Positions 25,975-36,351 of a stretch of DNA of 64,000 nt are shown here, one piece after another. Under the pieces are notes generated by a model. It was not told where the DNA came from, made no database searches, and saw nothing but the letters and a program-made list of their open reading frames with translations. The position numbers and the translations under genes were made by a program. Every line of letters starts with the position of its first letter. The first letter of the stretch is position 1. Where the stretch lies: positions 2,046,001 through 2,110,000 of the forward strand of contig NZ_CP052766.1 in assembly GCF_002499975.2 (NCBI RefSeq). The letters are read 5' to 3'. The stretch comes from Alteromonas pelagimontana (GTDB lineage Bacteria > Pseudomonadota > Gammaproteobacteria > Enterobacterales > Alteromonadaceae).

Positions 25975-26238
25975 CTATTTATTTTTTTCCACGAACGCGG
26001 TCAGGCTTCGTAAGGTTGCAAACGCTTCGCGAGTTCCTTCATCTTCCGCTTTGATTTGTACGCCGTATTCTTTCGATATCGCAAGAGATATCTCCAGTGC
26101 ATCAATTGAATCAAGGCCAAGACCATCACCAAACAGTTGCTCTTCCGGATTAATATCTTCAGCTTCCATGTCTTCAAGATTTAACGCATCAACCAATAGC
26201 TGAGCCATTTTATTTTCAGATTCGGTTTGTCTAGACAT
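25975..26238 (-). CDS. Acyl carrier protein, first ACP of the cluster
   Basis: An 87-residue acyl carrier protein with the attachment motif GLDSIDALEI and Ser44 as phosphopantetheine site. The GDGLGLDSIDALE context is typical of the ApeE-type ACPs. It stands divergent from the phosphopantetheinyl transferase gene across 177 bp. The KS gene begins 243 bp downstream. The gap between them has no gene-like frame, and other clusters usually have more tightly packed genes here. Confidence 0.88.
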   Translation of the reverse strand: MSRQTESENKMAQLLVDALNLEDMEAEDINPEEQLFGDGLGLDSIDALEISLAISKEYGVQIKAEDEGTREAFATLRSLTAFVEKNK

Positions 26239-26415
26239 AGTTAATGTAATCCTTGCAATATGACTGCTTCTATAAAGCTCGTCAGTTTAAACTAATAGAA
26301 CGCTAAAAACTATTTATGCGTTTAAACCTATCCTCATCGATTTATGAGCGCATAGCATCGCGGGGTGGTATAAATGTCGTTTACATTTTATTAAGCTGTT
26401 TTAGCAGCATCTATA

Positions 26416-27231
26416 ATGCTAAAGGTCACTGTGATTTCCCCTTCACCCTCGACACCTATCGCCATTCCTCGTGACGAAATACATGTCTGGCTCGTAGATA
26501 TTTTGAAGATGCAGCGAGCCGATATTTTGGGCGAGTGCTCGGCTATGCTGAGCAAAGACGAGAATGACAGACTGAAATCTTTTCGCTCGCAAAGCAGAAA
26601 GCAGCAGTTTCTCGTTTCGCGAGCAGCATTGCGTTCTGTTGTTAGCTGCTATTCACCTGAAGAATCCGCGAAGTCGCTTCGCTTTACAACCAATGCGCAT
26701 GGAAAGCCTGAACTTGTAGTCAATCCGCTAGCTCTGCAGTTTAACCTGTCGCACTCCCGTGACAAGGTAGTAATAGGGGTAGCAAAGCGGCGCGCTATCG
26801 GTGTTGATGTAGAATTCGTTGACCGTAACCGCAATACAAAAAGAATTGCTGATCACTATTTCCACCCCAACGAATGGAGCAGCGAACTTTTGCAAAAAGA
26901 CGTGGAAGCAGGCAATGATAGCGCATTGCGTTTTTTTACATTATGGACGCTGAAAGAAGCCTTAATTAAAGCTGAAGGGAAAGGGCTGGCCATTGCGTTG
27001 AATACGTTTTGGTTTTCTCTGGATAACACTCTGCAGCCGACACTGGTAAGGGCTAAACATACGCTTGCCGAAAGAGCGTGGTCCTTCTCACGCCGGGTTG
27101 TCGATGAAGATTACTGTGTGGCAATTGCATATGAGAACAATCAAGAGCATGTGCCCACCACCCTTATCATGAAACGCTTTGTTCACGAATTCTGTTTAAC
27201 CGGTGGCGTTAGGTTTAAAAAGGGGCGTTGA
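26416..27231 (+). CDS. 4'-phosphopantetheinyl transferase, Sfp type
   Basis: A 271-residue Sfp-type transferase that converts apo-ACPs to holo-ACPs using CoA. Motifs are FNLSHSRD (P1-like), IGVDVEFVD (Mg/CoA binding) and FTLWTLKEALIKAEGKGL (the W/F-xx-KEA-xxK signature). It is divergent from ACP1, so a shared promoter region at 26239-26415 may tie activation of the carriers to expression of the pigment operon. ATG at 26416. The last 30 residues (after EHVPTT) look non-homologous and may vary between strains. Confidence 0.9.
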   Translation: MLKVTVISPSPSTPIAIPRDEIHVWLVDILKMQRADILGECSAMLSKDENDRLKSFRSQSRKQQFLVSRAALRSVVSCYSPEESAKSLRFTTNAHGKPELVVNPLALQFNLSHSRDKVVIGVAKRRAIGVDVEFVDRNRNTKRIADHYFHPNEWSSELLQKDVEAGNDSALRFFTLWTLKEALIKAEGKGLAIALNTFWFSLDNTLQPTLVRAKHTLAERAWSFSRRVVDEDYCVAIAYENNQEHVPTTLIMKRFVHEFCLTGGVRFKKGR

Positions 27232-27413
27232 TGAGGCTGGTAAAATTACTGTTCCGTTCTACGTGTATATCACCTCATCTGCAGCGAATTTTGAAAGACA
27301 AGAATTCTCACCTAGAAGGTTATTACAGCGCCTCAATCTACAAACTATGCCTCAAGAAATCCTGGGAGCGATGTTTTTTAGTTCACACAGCCAGTTTTGA
27401 GCTTGTTTAAGAG

Positions 27414-27878
27414 GTGCCTGGTAAATCGCCAGTTATTTTTCTTTTTTCGTTATCTGTGTTGCCAACACAGGCTGATGAAAATATCAAGGTTGAGGCAATA
27501 TTCAACCCGCTACATCAAGCTGTGAGGCTCGATGGAATCATTATGCCGATGCATGCTAGCCGGATGCGACTTTCTTTGGCTCAGAGGTAGCGAAAGCTAG
27601 ACCAAAAAGTTTATACACTACGCCAAGCTTGCTTTTGATATCAGAGTTAGACATACCTAAGCCATAGTCGTCATGGATGTTTTTTTCTCCCAAATGAGGA
27701 TGTAGTCTGGTTTGATGAATTTTTTGGGGAACGCGTGCTGGGGCAAACCCGCGGCACAGGTGTACGGACTAAAAGTAATGATAAATGGAAGGTGTCGCAG
27801 TATCATCTTGCCATTCCAATTCCCAATGATATTGTTGGAGATGTTGTTGATCAGGTTAAGCAATATCAGCTACATTAA
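27414..27878 (+). pseudogene. Frameshifted NTF2/SnoaL-like exported protein
   Basis: Pieces of one exported NTF2-like protein lie in different frames. Near 27435-27540 a signal peptide (VIFLFSLSVLPTQA) is followed by DENIKVEAIFNPLHQAVRLDG. Near 27565 PDATFFGSEVAKA appears in another frame. From about 27680 to the TAA at 27876 comes a clear C-terminal half, including DVVWFDEFFGE, GQTRGTGVR, KWKVSQYHLAIPIPND and IVGDVVDQV. At least two frameshifts and some loss in the middle separate them. The opening GTG at 27414 is a guess. Family assignment rests on the WFDE...GTG...KWKxxQYxL pattern. Confidence 0.72.
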
Positions 27879-27889
27879 CAGGAGCTACA

Positions 27890-28864
27890 ATGCCTTGTAA
27901 TCAGCGTTGGGTAATTTTACTTGTACTCATGTCTTTCGCCGCGTCAAGCGCGCAGCCTGCTCCCCCGGCAGTAGCCGATGATCTTCCTGAACATCAGCTA
28001 TTAGTTATAGGAGATGTTCATGGTTCCGCTATGCCGATGGAATTACTCCTACGGCTGATAGAAGACGAAGCGAATGCTCGTAAATATGATGACATTGTGG
28101 TGGAATTTGGTAATCAGAAATATCAGTCATTGGCAGATGATTACCTTCTACATGGCAAAAGTATAGACCTTGCGACACTGCGTCCAATTTGGCGGGACAC
28201 GCTTTATTTTATGGCTTGGCAGTATGCACAGTACGAAAACCTCTTTTTAAGACTGCGTGAGTTAAATCAGCAACGGCAACACAAAATACGCATGGTGCTA
28301 GCGGAACCGGAGTTTGAGTGGAAAGGGTTAACGAAAGCGCAGTGGGAAGATCTCACCGAAACCCGCGAAAAAGGTTATGCTGAGATAATTGAGCAGGAAG
28401 TGCTGGCACAGGAACATACCGCCATTTTAATGTTTGGTGCGTTTCATACTGTAAAGCAAGATATTACTATTGCTGGCTATGACAAACCTTTTACCTCTCT
28501 CGTCGCCAACCTTATTCATCGGTCAGAAGTGGATGCTGTAGTCCTTTGGCCTCATCTTGCTCCCACTGCCTTGCCGGAAGATGTCATCGGCAATGGCTTT
28601 ATCAACCTAAAAAATTCATTGCTTGGCGAGGTTCCCTTGCGGCAATTAACCTCGCGCCTTGTCTCCGCTGAAACTCTCGAACAGCTTGCCGACTATTATG
28701 TATATAGCGGCCCCGAAGATAATGCTGCGAAAATTGCTCCAGCAGCCAATGCCGATAGCGCTTGGCATGATGAAGTGTGGCGTCGCAGTAAAATACTTGG
28801 TGGTCGGGTGGAACAACAGGCTAAAATCTGGCTAGACGGTTTAGGTTATCAAGGGCGCCGTTAA
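27890..28864 (+). CDS. Exported protein, ChaN/erythromycin-esterase-like
   Basis: A 324-residue protein with a signal peptide (about 1-29, WVILLVLMSFAASSAQPAPP). The mature part opens with LLVIGDVHGSAMPMELLLRL. This G-D/E-x-H-G-x2-x-x-P pattern near the N-terminus, with IVVEFGN about 35 residues on, resembles the ChaN/TIKI/erythromycin-esterase superfamily, which uses a paired Glu-His site. Later, ILMFGAFHT could supply the second His. The family assignment is tentative and no substrate can be named. It begins 11 bp after the NTF2-like pseudogene and may once have been co-expressed with it. Confidence 0.6.
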   Translation: MPCNQRWVILLVLMSFAASSAQPAPPAVADDLPEHQLLVIGDVHGSAMPMELLLRLIEDEANARKYDDIVVEFGNQKYQSLADDYLLHGKSIDLATLRPIWRDTLYFMAWQYAQYENLFLRLRELNQQRQHKIRMVLAEPEFEWKGLTKAQWEDLTETREKGYAEIIEQEVLAQEHTAILMFGAFHTVKQDITIAGYDKPFTSLVANLIHRSEVDAVVLWPHLAPTALPEDVIGNGFINLKNSLLGEVPLRQLTSRLVSAETLEQLADYYVYSGPEDNAAKIAPAANADSAWHDEVWRRSKILGGRVEQQAKIWLDGLGYQGRR

Positions 28865-28874
28865 TAGCGCCCTT
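28851..28874. terminator. Hairpin between convergent genes
   Basis: AAGGGCGC (28851-28858) and GCGCCCTT (28867-28874) make a perfect 8-bp stem with an 8-nt loop at the end of the exported-protein gene, between it and the convergent OmpA-family gene. No strong U-run follows on either strand, so termination is plausible but may be inefficient. Confidence 0.45.
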
Positions 28875-28886
28875 AGCATTACTTAA

Positions 28887-29528
28887 TTAGGTATTCTGGC
28901 CGGTCAAAGGCTGAATTTTTAACTCTACCCGGCGATTCGTCTGACGATTTTCCGCCGATGTATTTGCCACTTTAGGCTGATACTCACCCAGTCCAACAGT
29001 AGTAACCCGCTGAGGGTTAACATTTGAAGTCACAAGCAGGTTTTTTACTGCTTGGGCCCGGCGTTCTGAAAGCGCTTGATTATATTGCTCCGACCCAGTG
29101 TCATCGGTATGACCTTCAATTAACAGTACCGTTTTTTCGTAGTTATTCAGCACCTTGGCCACATCATTAAGAACAGGATTAAAATTGGGGCTAATTGAGG
29201 CGCTGTTAGTGGCAAAAGTAATATCTCCTGGCATGATTAATCGCAAACTATCACCTTCCCGAACTACCTGTACACCGGTATCCGCAAGCTCATCACGAAA
29301 TTCTTTTTCTTGTCTATCCATATAATTACCGATGGCACCACCTGCTATTGCGCCCACTACAGCGCCCCAGGCGTATCGGCTTTTATCGTTGTCGCCAGTC
29401 GCTTTACCTAACAAGGCGCCAACTACTGCTCCAATGCCTGCACCTTTTTGCGTATTATTTGGGCTAGTGGCGCAGCCTCCTGCTACCAAAGCCACGGTAA
29501 GTAAACTAGCCGTAAGGGTTTTTCTCAT
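28887..29528 (-). CDS. OmpA-family lipoprotein (YiaD-like)
   Basis: A 213-residue outer-membrane lipoprotein. The signal peptide ends in a lipobox (LVAGGC, Cys19). A glycine-zipper segment follows (GAGIGAVVGALLGKATG and WGAVVGAIAGGAIGNYMD, about 30-70). The C-terminal OmpA peptidoglycan-binding domain (about 95-205) contains IEGHTDDTGSEQYN and LSERRAQAVKNLL. It probably tethers the outer membrane to the cell wall. It is monocistronic, with 224 bp of upstream non-coding DNA. Confidence 0.92.
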   Translation of the reverse strand: MRKTLTASLLTVALVAGGCATSPNNTQKGAGIGAVVGALLGKATGDNDKSRYAWGAVVGAIAGGAIGNYMDRQEKEFRDELADTGVQVVREGDSLRLIMPGDITFATNSASISPNFNPVLNDVAKVLNNYEKTVLLIEGHTDDTGSEQYNQALSERRAQAVKNLLVTSNVNPQRVTTVGLGEYQPKVANTSAENRQTNRRVELKIQPLTGQNT

Positions 29529-29752
29529 AACATCCTCTTTAACAATTTTCTAAAAGACAATAAGGAACTCAGCAAGTCCCGTTCCATAATAATTTTAGTA
29601 ATAGCATAGACTATTAAAACTGAATGCACGCTAAACAAGATACTCTGCAGGTTAAACAACTGCGGTGAAAAACCGATTTCATTGCGGCGAGTTATTTTTA
29701 GCTAAGGGAGAAAAGTCGCGTTCTTAATAGCAGACATAACGCAACAGGGCAT

Positions 29753-30949
29753 TTATGTCGCTATTATTTTCTCGAAATAGGCGTTGAAGTTTATTTTATA
29801 ATCCTTTGCCAAGACCGCTCTTTCGATTTTCAGCTCTGTACCGCTACTGAGATCGAAATCTTTCGGTTCAAGAAAATGGCCACCTCTTAATGAATAAAAA
29901 GCTTTAACCACAGGAGCAAGTGGACTTTGTGTTTGCTGAACTACCATAGCAATTCGGTCATTACTGAGCTTAACCAAACTTCCTACCGGATAAATTCCCA
30001 TACACTTAATAAACAGTTGAACTAATTCTTTATCCAGCTTATCAGGCGTTTCTCCCAATAGAATCTGAAGCGCCTTTTGGCTCGACATTCCGGCTTTGTA
30101 ACAGCGATCAGCTGTTAGTGCATCATAAACATCGGCTATTGCCAGCATACGTCCTGCACGACTTATCTGTTCTCCTCTGGATCCATTGGGATACCCGTAG
30201 CCATCAAGACGTTCATGGTGCTCACTTACGGTGCGGATTAAATGAGGAGCAATATTCATCTCTTCGAGCACAGTGACGCCAAAATACACGTGATCTTTCA
30301 TGACGTTCATTTCCATATTGGTCAGACGTCCGGGCTTATGCAGAATTTCATCTGGAATACGGATTTTTCCCATATCATGTAGAAAACCTGCGTAAGCCAA
30401 ATCTTCCACCTCTTTTGCGCTCATGCCGATAAATTTACCAAAATTTGCCAACAGTATCGCTACGTTAAGAGAATGCTCCAGCAGATAATCATCCTTTTCC
30501 CGTATCTTTGTCAGACAAAGTAAGGCATCGGGATTGCGGTGGATAGAAGAAACAAGGCTCTGGGAAAATTCTCGGGGAATTTTGTCATCGAAGGGCAAGC
30601 CATTCTGTACCGCCTCAAGCAGACGCTTCTGAATTCTCTTGCCTTTTTTGTGGATATTTTCTGCACGCACTAATTCTTTAGAAAACGATACGGTCTCTTC
30701 TTGTTCTAAAATAGCGACATCCACAGGAGCCGTTTCAGCAACTATTTCGGCGGGCTGTTCAGGCGTGAATTGTTTATCTAAATCAATTGTAAGGCGTTTC
30801 ACGCCTCGTTTTCTTAATGTATCGACAACTTCAAGACGCGTAACCCGGCCCTGACTTTTTATTTTTATTGCTCCAGACTGTTCGATTATTTCGTTTACAT
30901 ACATGCCTGGAACAAGTTCATCTATTTTTATCGTTTTTAATGAGCTCAT
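29753..30949 (-). CDS. HD-GYP cyclic-di-GMP phosphodiesterase with DUF3391
   Basis: A 398-residue signalling enzyme. An N-terminal DUF3391 domain (MSSLKTIKIDELVPGMYVNE onward, about 1-130) precedes an HD-GYP domain. The metal-binding HD is in GFLHDMGKIRIP and the signature in HHERLDGYGYPNG, so it should hydrolyse c-di-GMP. The ATG at 30949 is chosen. A longer frame to 31060 adds hydrophobic residues and overlaps the alkyltransferase-like gene. No membrane or receiver domain, so a cytosolic enzyme is expected. Confidence 0.9.
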   Translation of the reverse strand: MSSLKTIKIDELVPGMYVNEIIEQSGAIKIKSQGRVTRLEVVDTLRKRGVKRLTIDLDKQFTPEQPAEIVAETAPVDVAILEQEETVSFSKELVRAENIHKKGKRIQKRLLEAVQNGLPFDDKIPREFSQSLVSSIHRNPDALLCLTKIREKDDYLLEHSLNVAILLANFGKFIGMSAKEVEDLAYAGFLHDMGKIRIPDEILHKPGRLTNMEMNVMKDHVYFGVTVLEEMNIAPHLIRTVSEHHERLDGYGYPNGSRGEQISRAGRMLAIADVYDALTADRCYKAGMSSQKALQILLGETPDKLDKELVQLFIKCMGIYPVGSLVKLSNDRIAMVVQQTQSPLAPVVKAFYSLRGGHFLEPKDFDLSSGTELKIERAVLAKDYKINFNAYFEKIIAT

Positions 30950-31014
30950 ATACGGATAAAGAACAAGCCATATCAAGATGTTAGTTATCTTAACAGCAAA
31001 AATTGCACAAGTAA

Positions 31015-31356
31015 TTAAAAACGCAGATCGTGCAAAAGTGCATGAAGCTCCGGCGTCCAACCAAACTGTTTAAGCGAAACGCGGTTATTTCTTACGTCAA
31101 CACCTTCTTCCAGTAGCCTGCTGCGCTGCTCCTTGGCAAATTCAGAACCCGGTGGAAACGCGATTTTACCGTCTGAACGCAAAACTCGATACCAAGGCAA
31201 AGGTTGGGTGCCTTCTACTTGTAAGCATTTTCCGACCAATCTGGCTCTCCCAGGTAAGCCCGCCAGGTCGGCAATCTGACCATAGCTGGCGACGCAACCA
31301 GATGGAATTAACTGAACTGTAGCTCGAATCTGCTTTTTTGCCTTCTCGTTTACCAT
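31015..31356 (-). CDS. Alkyltransferase-like DNA repair protein (Atl)
   Basis: A 113-residue protein of the O6-alkylguanine-DNA alkyltransferase C-terminal fold. The active site reads LPWYRVLRSDG instead of PCHRV: the alkyl-accepting cysteine is replaced by tryptophan. That is the hallmark of Atl proteins, which bind alkylated bases and pass them to nucleotide excision repair. The DNA-binding helix SGCVASYGQIADLAGLPGRA is intact. It precedes the HD-GYP gene by 65 bp on the same strand. Confidence 0.9.
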   Translation of the reverse strand: MVNEKAKKQIRATVQLIPSGCVASYGQIADLAGLPGRARLVGKCLQVEGTQPLPWYRVLRSDGKIAFPPGSEFAKEQRSRLLEEGVDVRNNRVSLKQFGWTPELHALLHDLRF

Positions 31357-31431
31357 CTTCCAATCTCATGTGGGCTTGCGCAGGCGTATAGAGCTACTAT
31401 TGCCGACATATTTGAGCATGCCATCCGTTGA

Positions 31432-32409
31432 TCAGCCGATAAGATGTTCCAACAGGGAAAGCGTTACCCATGAACTGGGAACTAGTATTATTACCAACGC
31501 TACCCTAAAACACTGCTGAACGTTGAGCGGCCACTTTGACAGCGTTTCTACTTCTTCCTTTTTGTTCTGCAAGCGACGGAGGTTTTCAATATACAGATTC
31601 GCCTGTGTCTCTTCTTTTACTTCGGTTTTATAAATAGTTGCGACTTCCGAATCCAGGCTGTTGATAATGTGCGATTTATTGGTAGCAATTAGCTGATAGA
31701 CTCTAAAGGCTGGAAAAAATAGATAAAGCACCAGCGAGAAAGTAAAAATTACGAGAATAATTACATCAATAGCGGGTACATCTTTGTTAAGCCAGAACAC
31801 CGGAATAATAGCCAAAGCCACAGTAGCGTAAAATATATTTTCAACGCCAAGGTCCGATACCCGTTTCAACGCCTTCAGCGAGCTAACGCTGTCGGTTTCG
31901 ATATGTATGCAATATTTAATGACGTATTGAGTTGAACTGGTAATTTGGAAAAGGAAAAGCCAGAAAAAAAACCAGAAAGGAACAGCAAGAATATTCAGCA
32001 CCAATATTTCGGAGGAGAACGTTACCGCCAGCAAATCCTCTGTCAACAGATAGATAGCTGTTAAAAACACAGCAATAGTAAACGCGGCTATTTTTTGGTT
32101 TCTCCACCGCTTAGCCAGTTTGAGACGATGATAGGAAAAATGGCTGAGTGCATTTTGGTCGAGCAGGTAGCTCATCAATGTGCTCGCAACTTTTTGGTGC
32201 AAGAGACGAATGGCCCACCAGAAGTAGCCCGTTAGGAGAGGCATGCCTACGGCTGCATTAAAGTCTCGCTGTGCTCCTGGCTCATCGACTCCGGAGAGAT
32301 TGAGCAGGCCGGTAAAATAGCTCAGACACAGACTCAATGCGATATAACCAGCCGGATACAGCCACAAAGGCGATGAGGGTGAAGAAGGATAATTAATGCT
32401 ATTTTTCAT
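31432..32409 (-). CDS. Multi-pass membrane protein of unknown function
   Basis: A 325-residue inner-membrane protein. Hydrophobic segments lie near residues 17-36, 108-125 (IAAFTIAVFLTAIYLL), 134-155, 190-207, 213-232 and at the C-terminus (VALVIILVPSSWVTLSLL). A charged stretch (about 240-300, KTEVKEETQANLYIEN and LQNKKEEVETLSKW) is probably a cytoplasmic helix. I recognise no family. It appears to be a single gene; neighbours on both sides are unrelated. Confidence 0.7.
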   Translation of the reverse strand: MKNSINYPSSPSSPLWLYPAGYIALSLCLSYFTGLLNLSGVDEPGAQRDFNAAVGMPLLTGYFWWAIRLLHQKVASTLMSYLLDQNALSHFSYHRLKLAKRWRNQKIAAFTIAVFLTAIYLLTEDLLAVTFSSEILVLNILAVPFWFFFWLFLFQITSSTQYVIKYCIHIETDSVSSLKALKRVSDLGVENIFYATVALAIIPVFWLNKDVPAIDVIILVIFTFSLVLYLFFPAFRVYQLIATNKSHIINSLDSEVATIYKTEVKEETQANLYIENLRRLQNKKEEVETLSKWPLNVQQCFRVALVIILVPSSWVTLSLLEHLIG

Positions 32410-32642
32410 TAGGCCTTTACTGCGTAAAAACGGTGAAAGTCCCCGACTGGCACTTTTTTCCTTTACTTCATTTTAATCTGCTTCAGAAGGAGGGTATGGG
32501 CTATGGCATCCCTTTATTACGGGTGTAGTGTACTGCCACTCAGCACGCAAGCCAACCAGTAGCGCCAATAAATTAGGTTAAGTGGCGATAAAATTTATTT
32601 CCCATTGTCGCCACATTCCTGGTTTTTCCTCTACAATGGTAG

Positions 32643-32996
32643 TTACTGATCAGACCAAACTGCGAACTCGCTGCCACCCGGCTCGGTAAAATGGAAACGT
32701 TTACCGCCAGGAAATTCAAAAATCGGCTTAATAATTTTGCCATCTGCCTGTTCTATCTGTTGTTTAACTTCTTCCAGATTCCGGCAGTAGAATATGACCA
32801 ATGCCCCACCCGTCGCCGTTAAAGAAACTTTATCATTAAGGTAAAATCCGCCTTGCATAGCAGTAGAGTTAAAAGCCGTATATTCCTCTCCGTAATCGGT
32901 AAAATGCCAACCAAAAACCTTGCCAAAAAAGCGTCTTGTCGCAGCAAGATCTTTACTCGGAAGCTCCAGATAATCTATAAGTCTATCTTCATGCAT
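32643..32996 (-). CDS. VOC-superfamily (glyoxalase-like) protein
   Basis: A 117-residue vicinal-oxygen-chelate fold protein. It has the paired beta-alpha-beta modules LIDYLELPSKDLAATRRFFG at the N-terminus and FHFTEPGGSEFAVW at the C-terminus. Family members include glyoxalases, dioxygenases and resistance proteins. The substrate cannot be inferred. It is 5 bp downstream of the GFA-family gene, so the two are probably co-transcribed. The 233 bp beyond its stop (32410-32642) hold no gene. Confidence 0.85.
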   Translation of the reverse strand: MHEDRLIDYLELPSKDLAATRRFFGKVFGWHFTDYGEEYTAFNSTAMQGGFYLNDKVSLTATGGALVIFYCRNLEEVKQQIEQADGKIIKPIFEFPGGKRFHFTEPGGSEFAVWSDQ

Positions 32997-33001
32997 ACTG
33001 T

Positions 33002-33418
33002 TTATTCCTGGCCTTTATTAAAAAGAGCGACGAGTTGTTCACCAGTCAGCATTTTTGTTTCATTCGCAAAACGATAATAATTCGGCTTTTCGTCAATAAA
33101 TATTTGGCTGGTCATGGTGGCTTGTAAATCAGGAAAAATGCCGGCGGGTATGTGATAGCTGTTGTCTTGAAGATAGCAGTAGAATAAATGAGTACCGCAC
33201 TGTTTGCAAAATCCTCTTTCAGCCCATTCAGAGGAGCGATAGCGGCCTACCTTGCTTTCATCGGAAAACTTTACCGCTGTACCGCACTCAACCGCCAGAA
33301 ACGGACCTCCGCCCCAGGTTCGGCACATTGTACAATGACAAACTCCTAAGCTTTCTTTAATGGCTTCCACTTCAACGCTGATGGCACCGCAAAGACATCT
33401 GCCGTGTTCTCGACTCAT
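33002..33418 (-). CDS. GFA-family zinc protein (glutathione-dependent formaldehyde-activating-like)
   Basis: A 138-residue GFA/CENP-V fold protein. Zinc ligands are visible in GRCLCGAI, GVCHCTMCRTWGGGPF and ERGFCKQCGTHLFY. Members bind zinc through these cysteines; a role in formaldehyde metabolism is established for only a few. The ATG at 33418 (MSREHGRCLC) is chosen. A longer in-frame reading to 33754 would run back across the ATP synthase terminator and into atpC, and its sequence is not family-like. Confidence 0.87.
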   Translation of the reverse strand: MSREHGRCLCGAISVEVEAIKESLGVCHCTMCRTWGGGPFLAVECGTAVKFSDESKVGRYRSSEWAERGFCKQCGTHLFYCYLQDNSYHIPAGIFPDLQATMTSQIFIDEKPNYYRFANETKMLTGEQLVALFNKGQE

Positions 33419-33487
33419 ATTTTTCGCTCCAGAATAAAAAGTTTTTACAGTATAGACGGTGTCAGAATATGAGTGATTTTTAGGCAT

Positions 33488-33511
33488 AAAAAAACCCGAA
33501 CAACGTCGGGC
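33488..33511 (-). terminator. Rho-independent terminator of the ATP synthase operon
   Basis: On the minus strand, CCCGA-CGTTGT-TCGGG is followed by a run of seven T, starting about 23 bp after the atpC stop. This marks the end of the atpIBEFHAGDC transcript and separates it from the GFA-family gene. Confidence 0.85.
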
Positions 33512-33533
33512 TTTTAACAAATACTGTGAATAA

Positions 33534-33950
33534 TTACTTGCGTCGTTTCTGAATAAGTCGTAACTGCGCGATTGCTTCTGCCAGCTCTTGAGCAGCTTCA
33601 GCGTAATTAAAGTCAGCGCCTGGATTGGCGATGTGCTGTTCTGCACGACGTTTAGCTTCTTGTGCTGCCTGCTCATCCAAGTCTTCAGCTCGAACCGCAG
33701 AATCAGCCAGTACAGTGACGTTGCCAGGTTGTACTTCAAGTACTCCACCGGCAACGTAAATCATTTCTTCTTCACCGTGCTGCTTAACCAAACGCACCAT
33801 ACCAGGTTTAATTGCAGTGATGAGTGGCGCGTGACCAGGATGAATACCCAGTTCACCTTCGCTGCCCGTCACCTGTATTGTTTCTACGCGACCAGAAAAG
33901 ATTTGCTCTTCTGCGCTTACCACATCCAGATGAACTGTCATAGCTGCCAT
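33534..33950 (-). CDS. atpC: ATP synthase F1 epsilon subunit
   Basis: A 138-residue epsilon subunit, with the N-terminal beta-sandwich ([37 protein letters not shown]) and a C-terminal helical hairpin (about 88-138). It is part of the central rotor stalk and inhibits ATP hydrolysis through its C-terminal helices. It is the last gene of the operon, 60 bp after atpD, followed by the terminator. Confidence 0.98.
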   Translation of the reverse strand: MAAMTVHLDVVSAEEQIFSGRVETIQVTGSEGELGIHPGHAPLITAIKPGMVRLVKQHGEEEMIYVAGGVLEVQPGNVTVLADSAVRAEDLDEQAAQEAKRRAEQHIANPGADFNYAEAAQELAEAIAQLRLIQKRRK

Positions 33951-34010
33951 TTAACCCTCCAATAGGAAGCGAATTAAACATGGCTGGAGAAACATACCAG
34001 CCCGCTTGAG

Positions 34011-35408
<1,398 letters not shown>

Positions 35409-35429
35409 TTATCTCTTCTAAACCTTTGC

Positions 35430-36290
35430 CTACACCGCTGCGGCGCCGCTAACAATCTCACTGATTTCCTGTGTGATTGCTGCTTGACGGGCTTTGTTGT
35501 ATATCAGTTGCAGTTCGTCTATTAAATCTCCGGCATTATCAGTTGCCGCTTTCATCGCGACCATACGTGCCGCCTGCTCTGACGCAGCATTCTCTACTAC
35601 GCCCTGATACACTTGGGATTCAATATAACGAACCATTAGTGATTCCAAAATGGCTTTTGGATCGGGTTCGTAAATGTAATCCCAGCGATGCTTATATTCG
35701 TCATCTTCAGACTTTGGCAAAGGCAATAATTGATTTATCACAGGCACTTGCGACATGGTGTTGACGAAGTCATTGAAAACCAGATAAACCCGATCCAGCT
35801 TGCCTTCATCGTACGCTCTCAACATAACACGTACTACACCAACCACATCACTTACCTTAGGCGCGTCACCTAATCCTGATTCAGCCGCTAACAGCCTGCC
35901 ACCGAACCGATTGAAGAACGCACATGCCTTTGATCCTAACGCTGCGAAATCCACCTCTACACCTTGTTCACGCCATTTTCTGGCGTGTTGAGTGACAAGT
36001 TTAAATTCGTTGGAATTTAATCCTCCGCATAAACCTCGGTCAGTGGAAATAACAATGAAGCCGACCCGCTTTACCTCACGCTCCTCTAGATAAGGATGGC
36101 GGTACTCCAGGTTGCCGTTAGCAATGTGACCAATCACTTTAAGCATATTTTGTGCATATGGACGACCAGAGGCCATACGTTCCTGCGCCTTCTTCATCTT
36201 AGACGCGGCAACCATTTCCATCGCACTGGTAATTTTTTGAGTATTTTTGATACTCCCAATCTTACCTTTTATCTCTTTTCCGCTGGCCAT
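35430..36290 (-). CDS. atpG: ATP synthase F1 gamma subunit
   Basis: A 286-residue gamma subunit that forms the rotating central shaft. The N-terminal helix ([20 protein letters not shown]) and C-terminal helix ([35 protein letters not shown]) are the conserved coiled-coil pair, and [11 protein letters not shown] marks the Rossmann-like middle. Gene position and length are standard. Confidence 0.98.
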   Translation of the reverse strand: MASGKEIKGKIGSIKNTQKITSAMEMVAASKMKKAQERMASGRPYAQNMLKVIGHIANGNLEYRHPYLEEREVKRVGFIVISTDRGLCGGLNSNEFKLVTQHARKWREQGVEVDFAALGSKACAFFNRFGGRLLAAESGLGDAPKVSDVVGVVRVMLRAYDEGKLDRVYLVFNDFVNTMSQVPVINQLLPLPKSEDDEYKHRWDYIYEPDPKAILESLMVRYIESQVYQGVVENAASEQAARMVAMKAATDNAGDLIDELQLIYNKARQAAITQEISEIVSGAAAV

Positions 36291-36351
36291 GACTATTTCT
36301 CCGATTACTCAACGTTTATGCTGGCTGAAAAACCCCAACCAGCACCATTGG

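Noticed and set aside
27203..27410. Two overlapping 60-65-codon plus-strand frames after the PPTase gene
   Set aside because: Products share no features with known families and the frames overlap each other and the PPTase 3' end.
33419..33754. N-terminal extension of the GFA-family gene
   Set aside because: It would cross the ATP synthase terminator and enter atpC; homology begins only at MSREHG.
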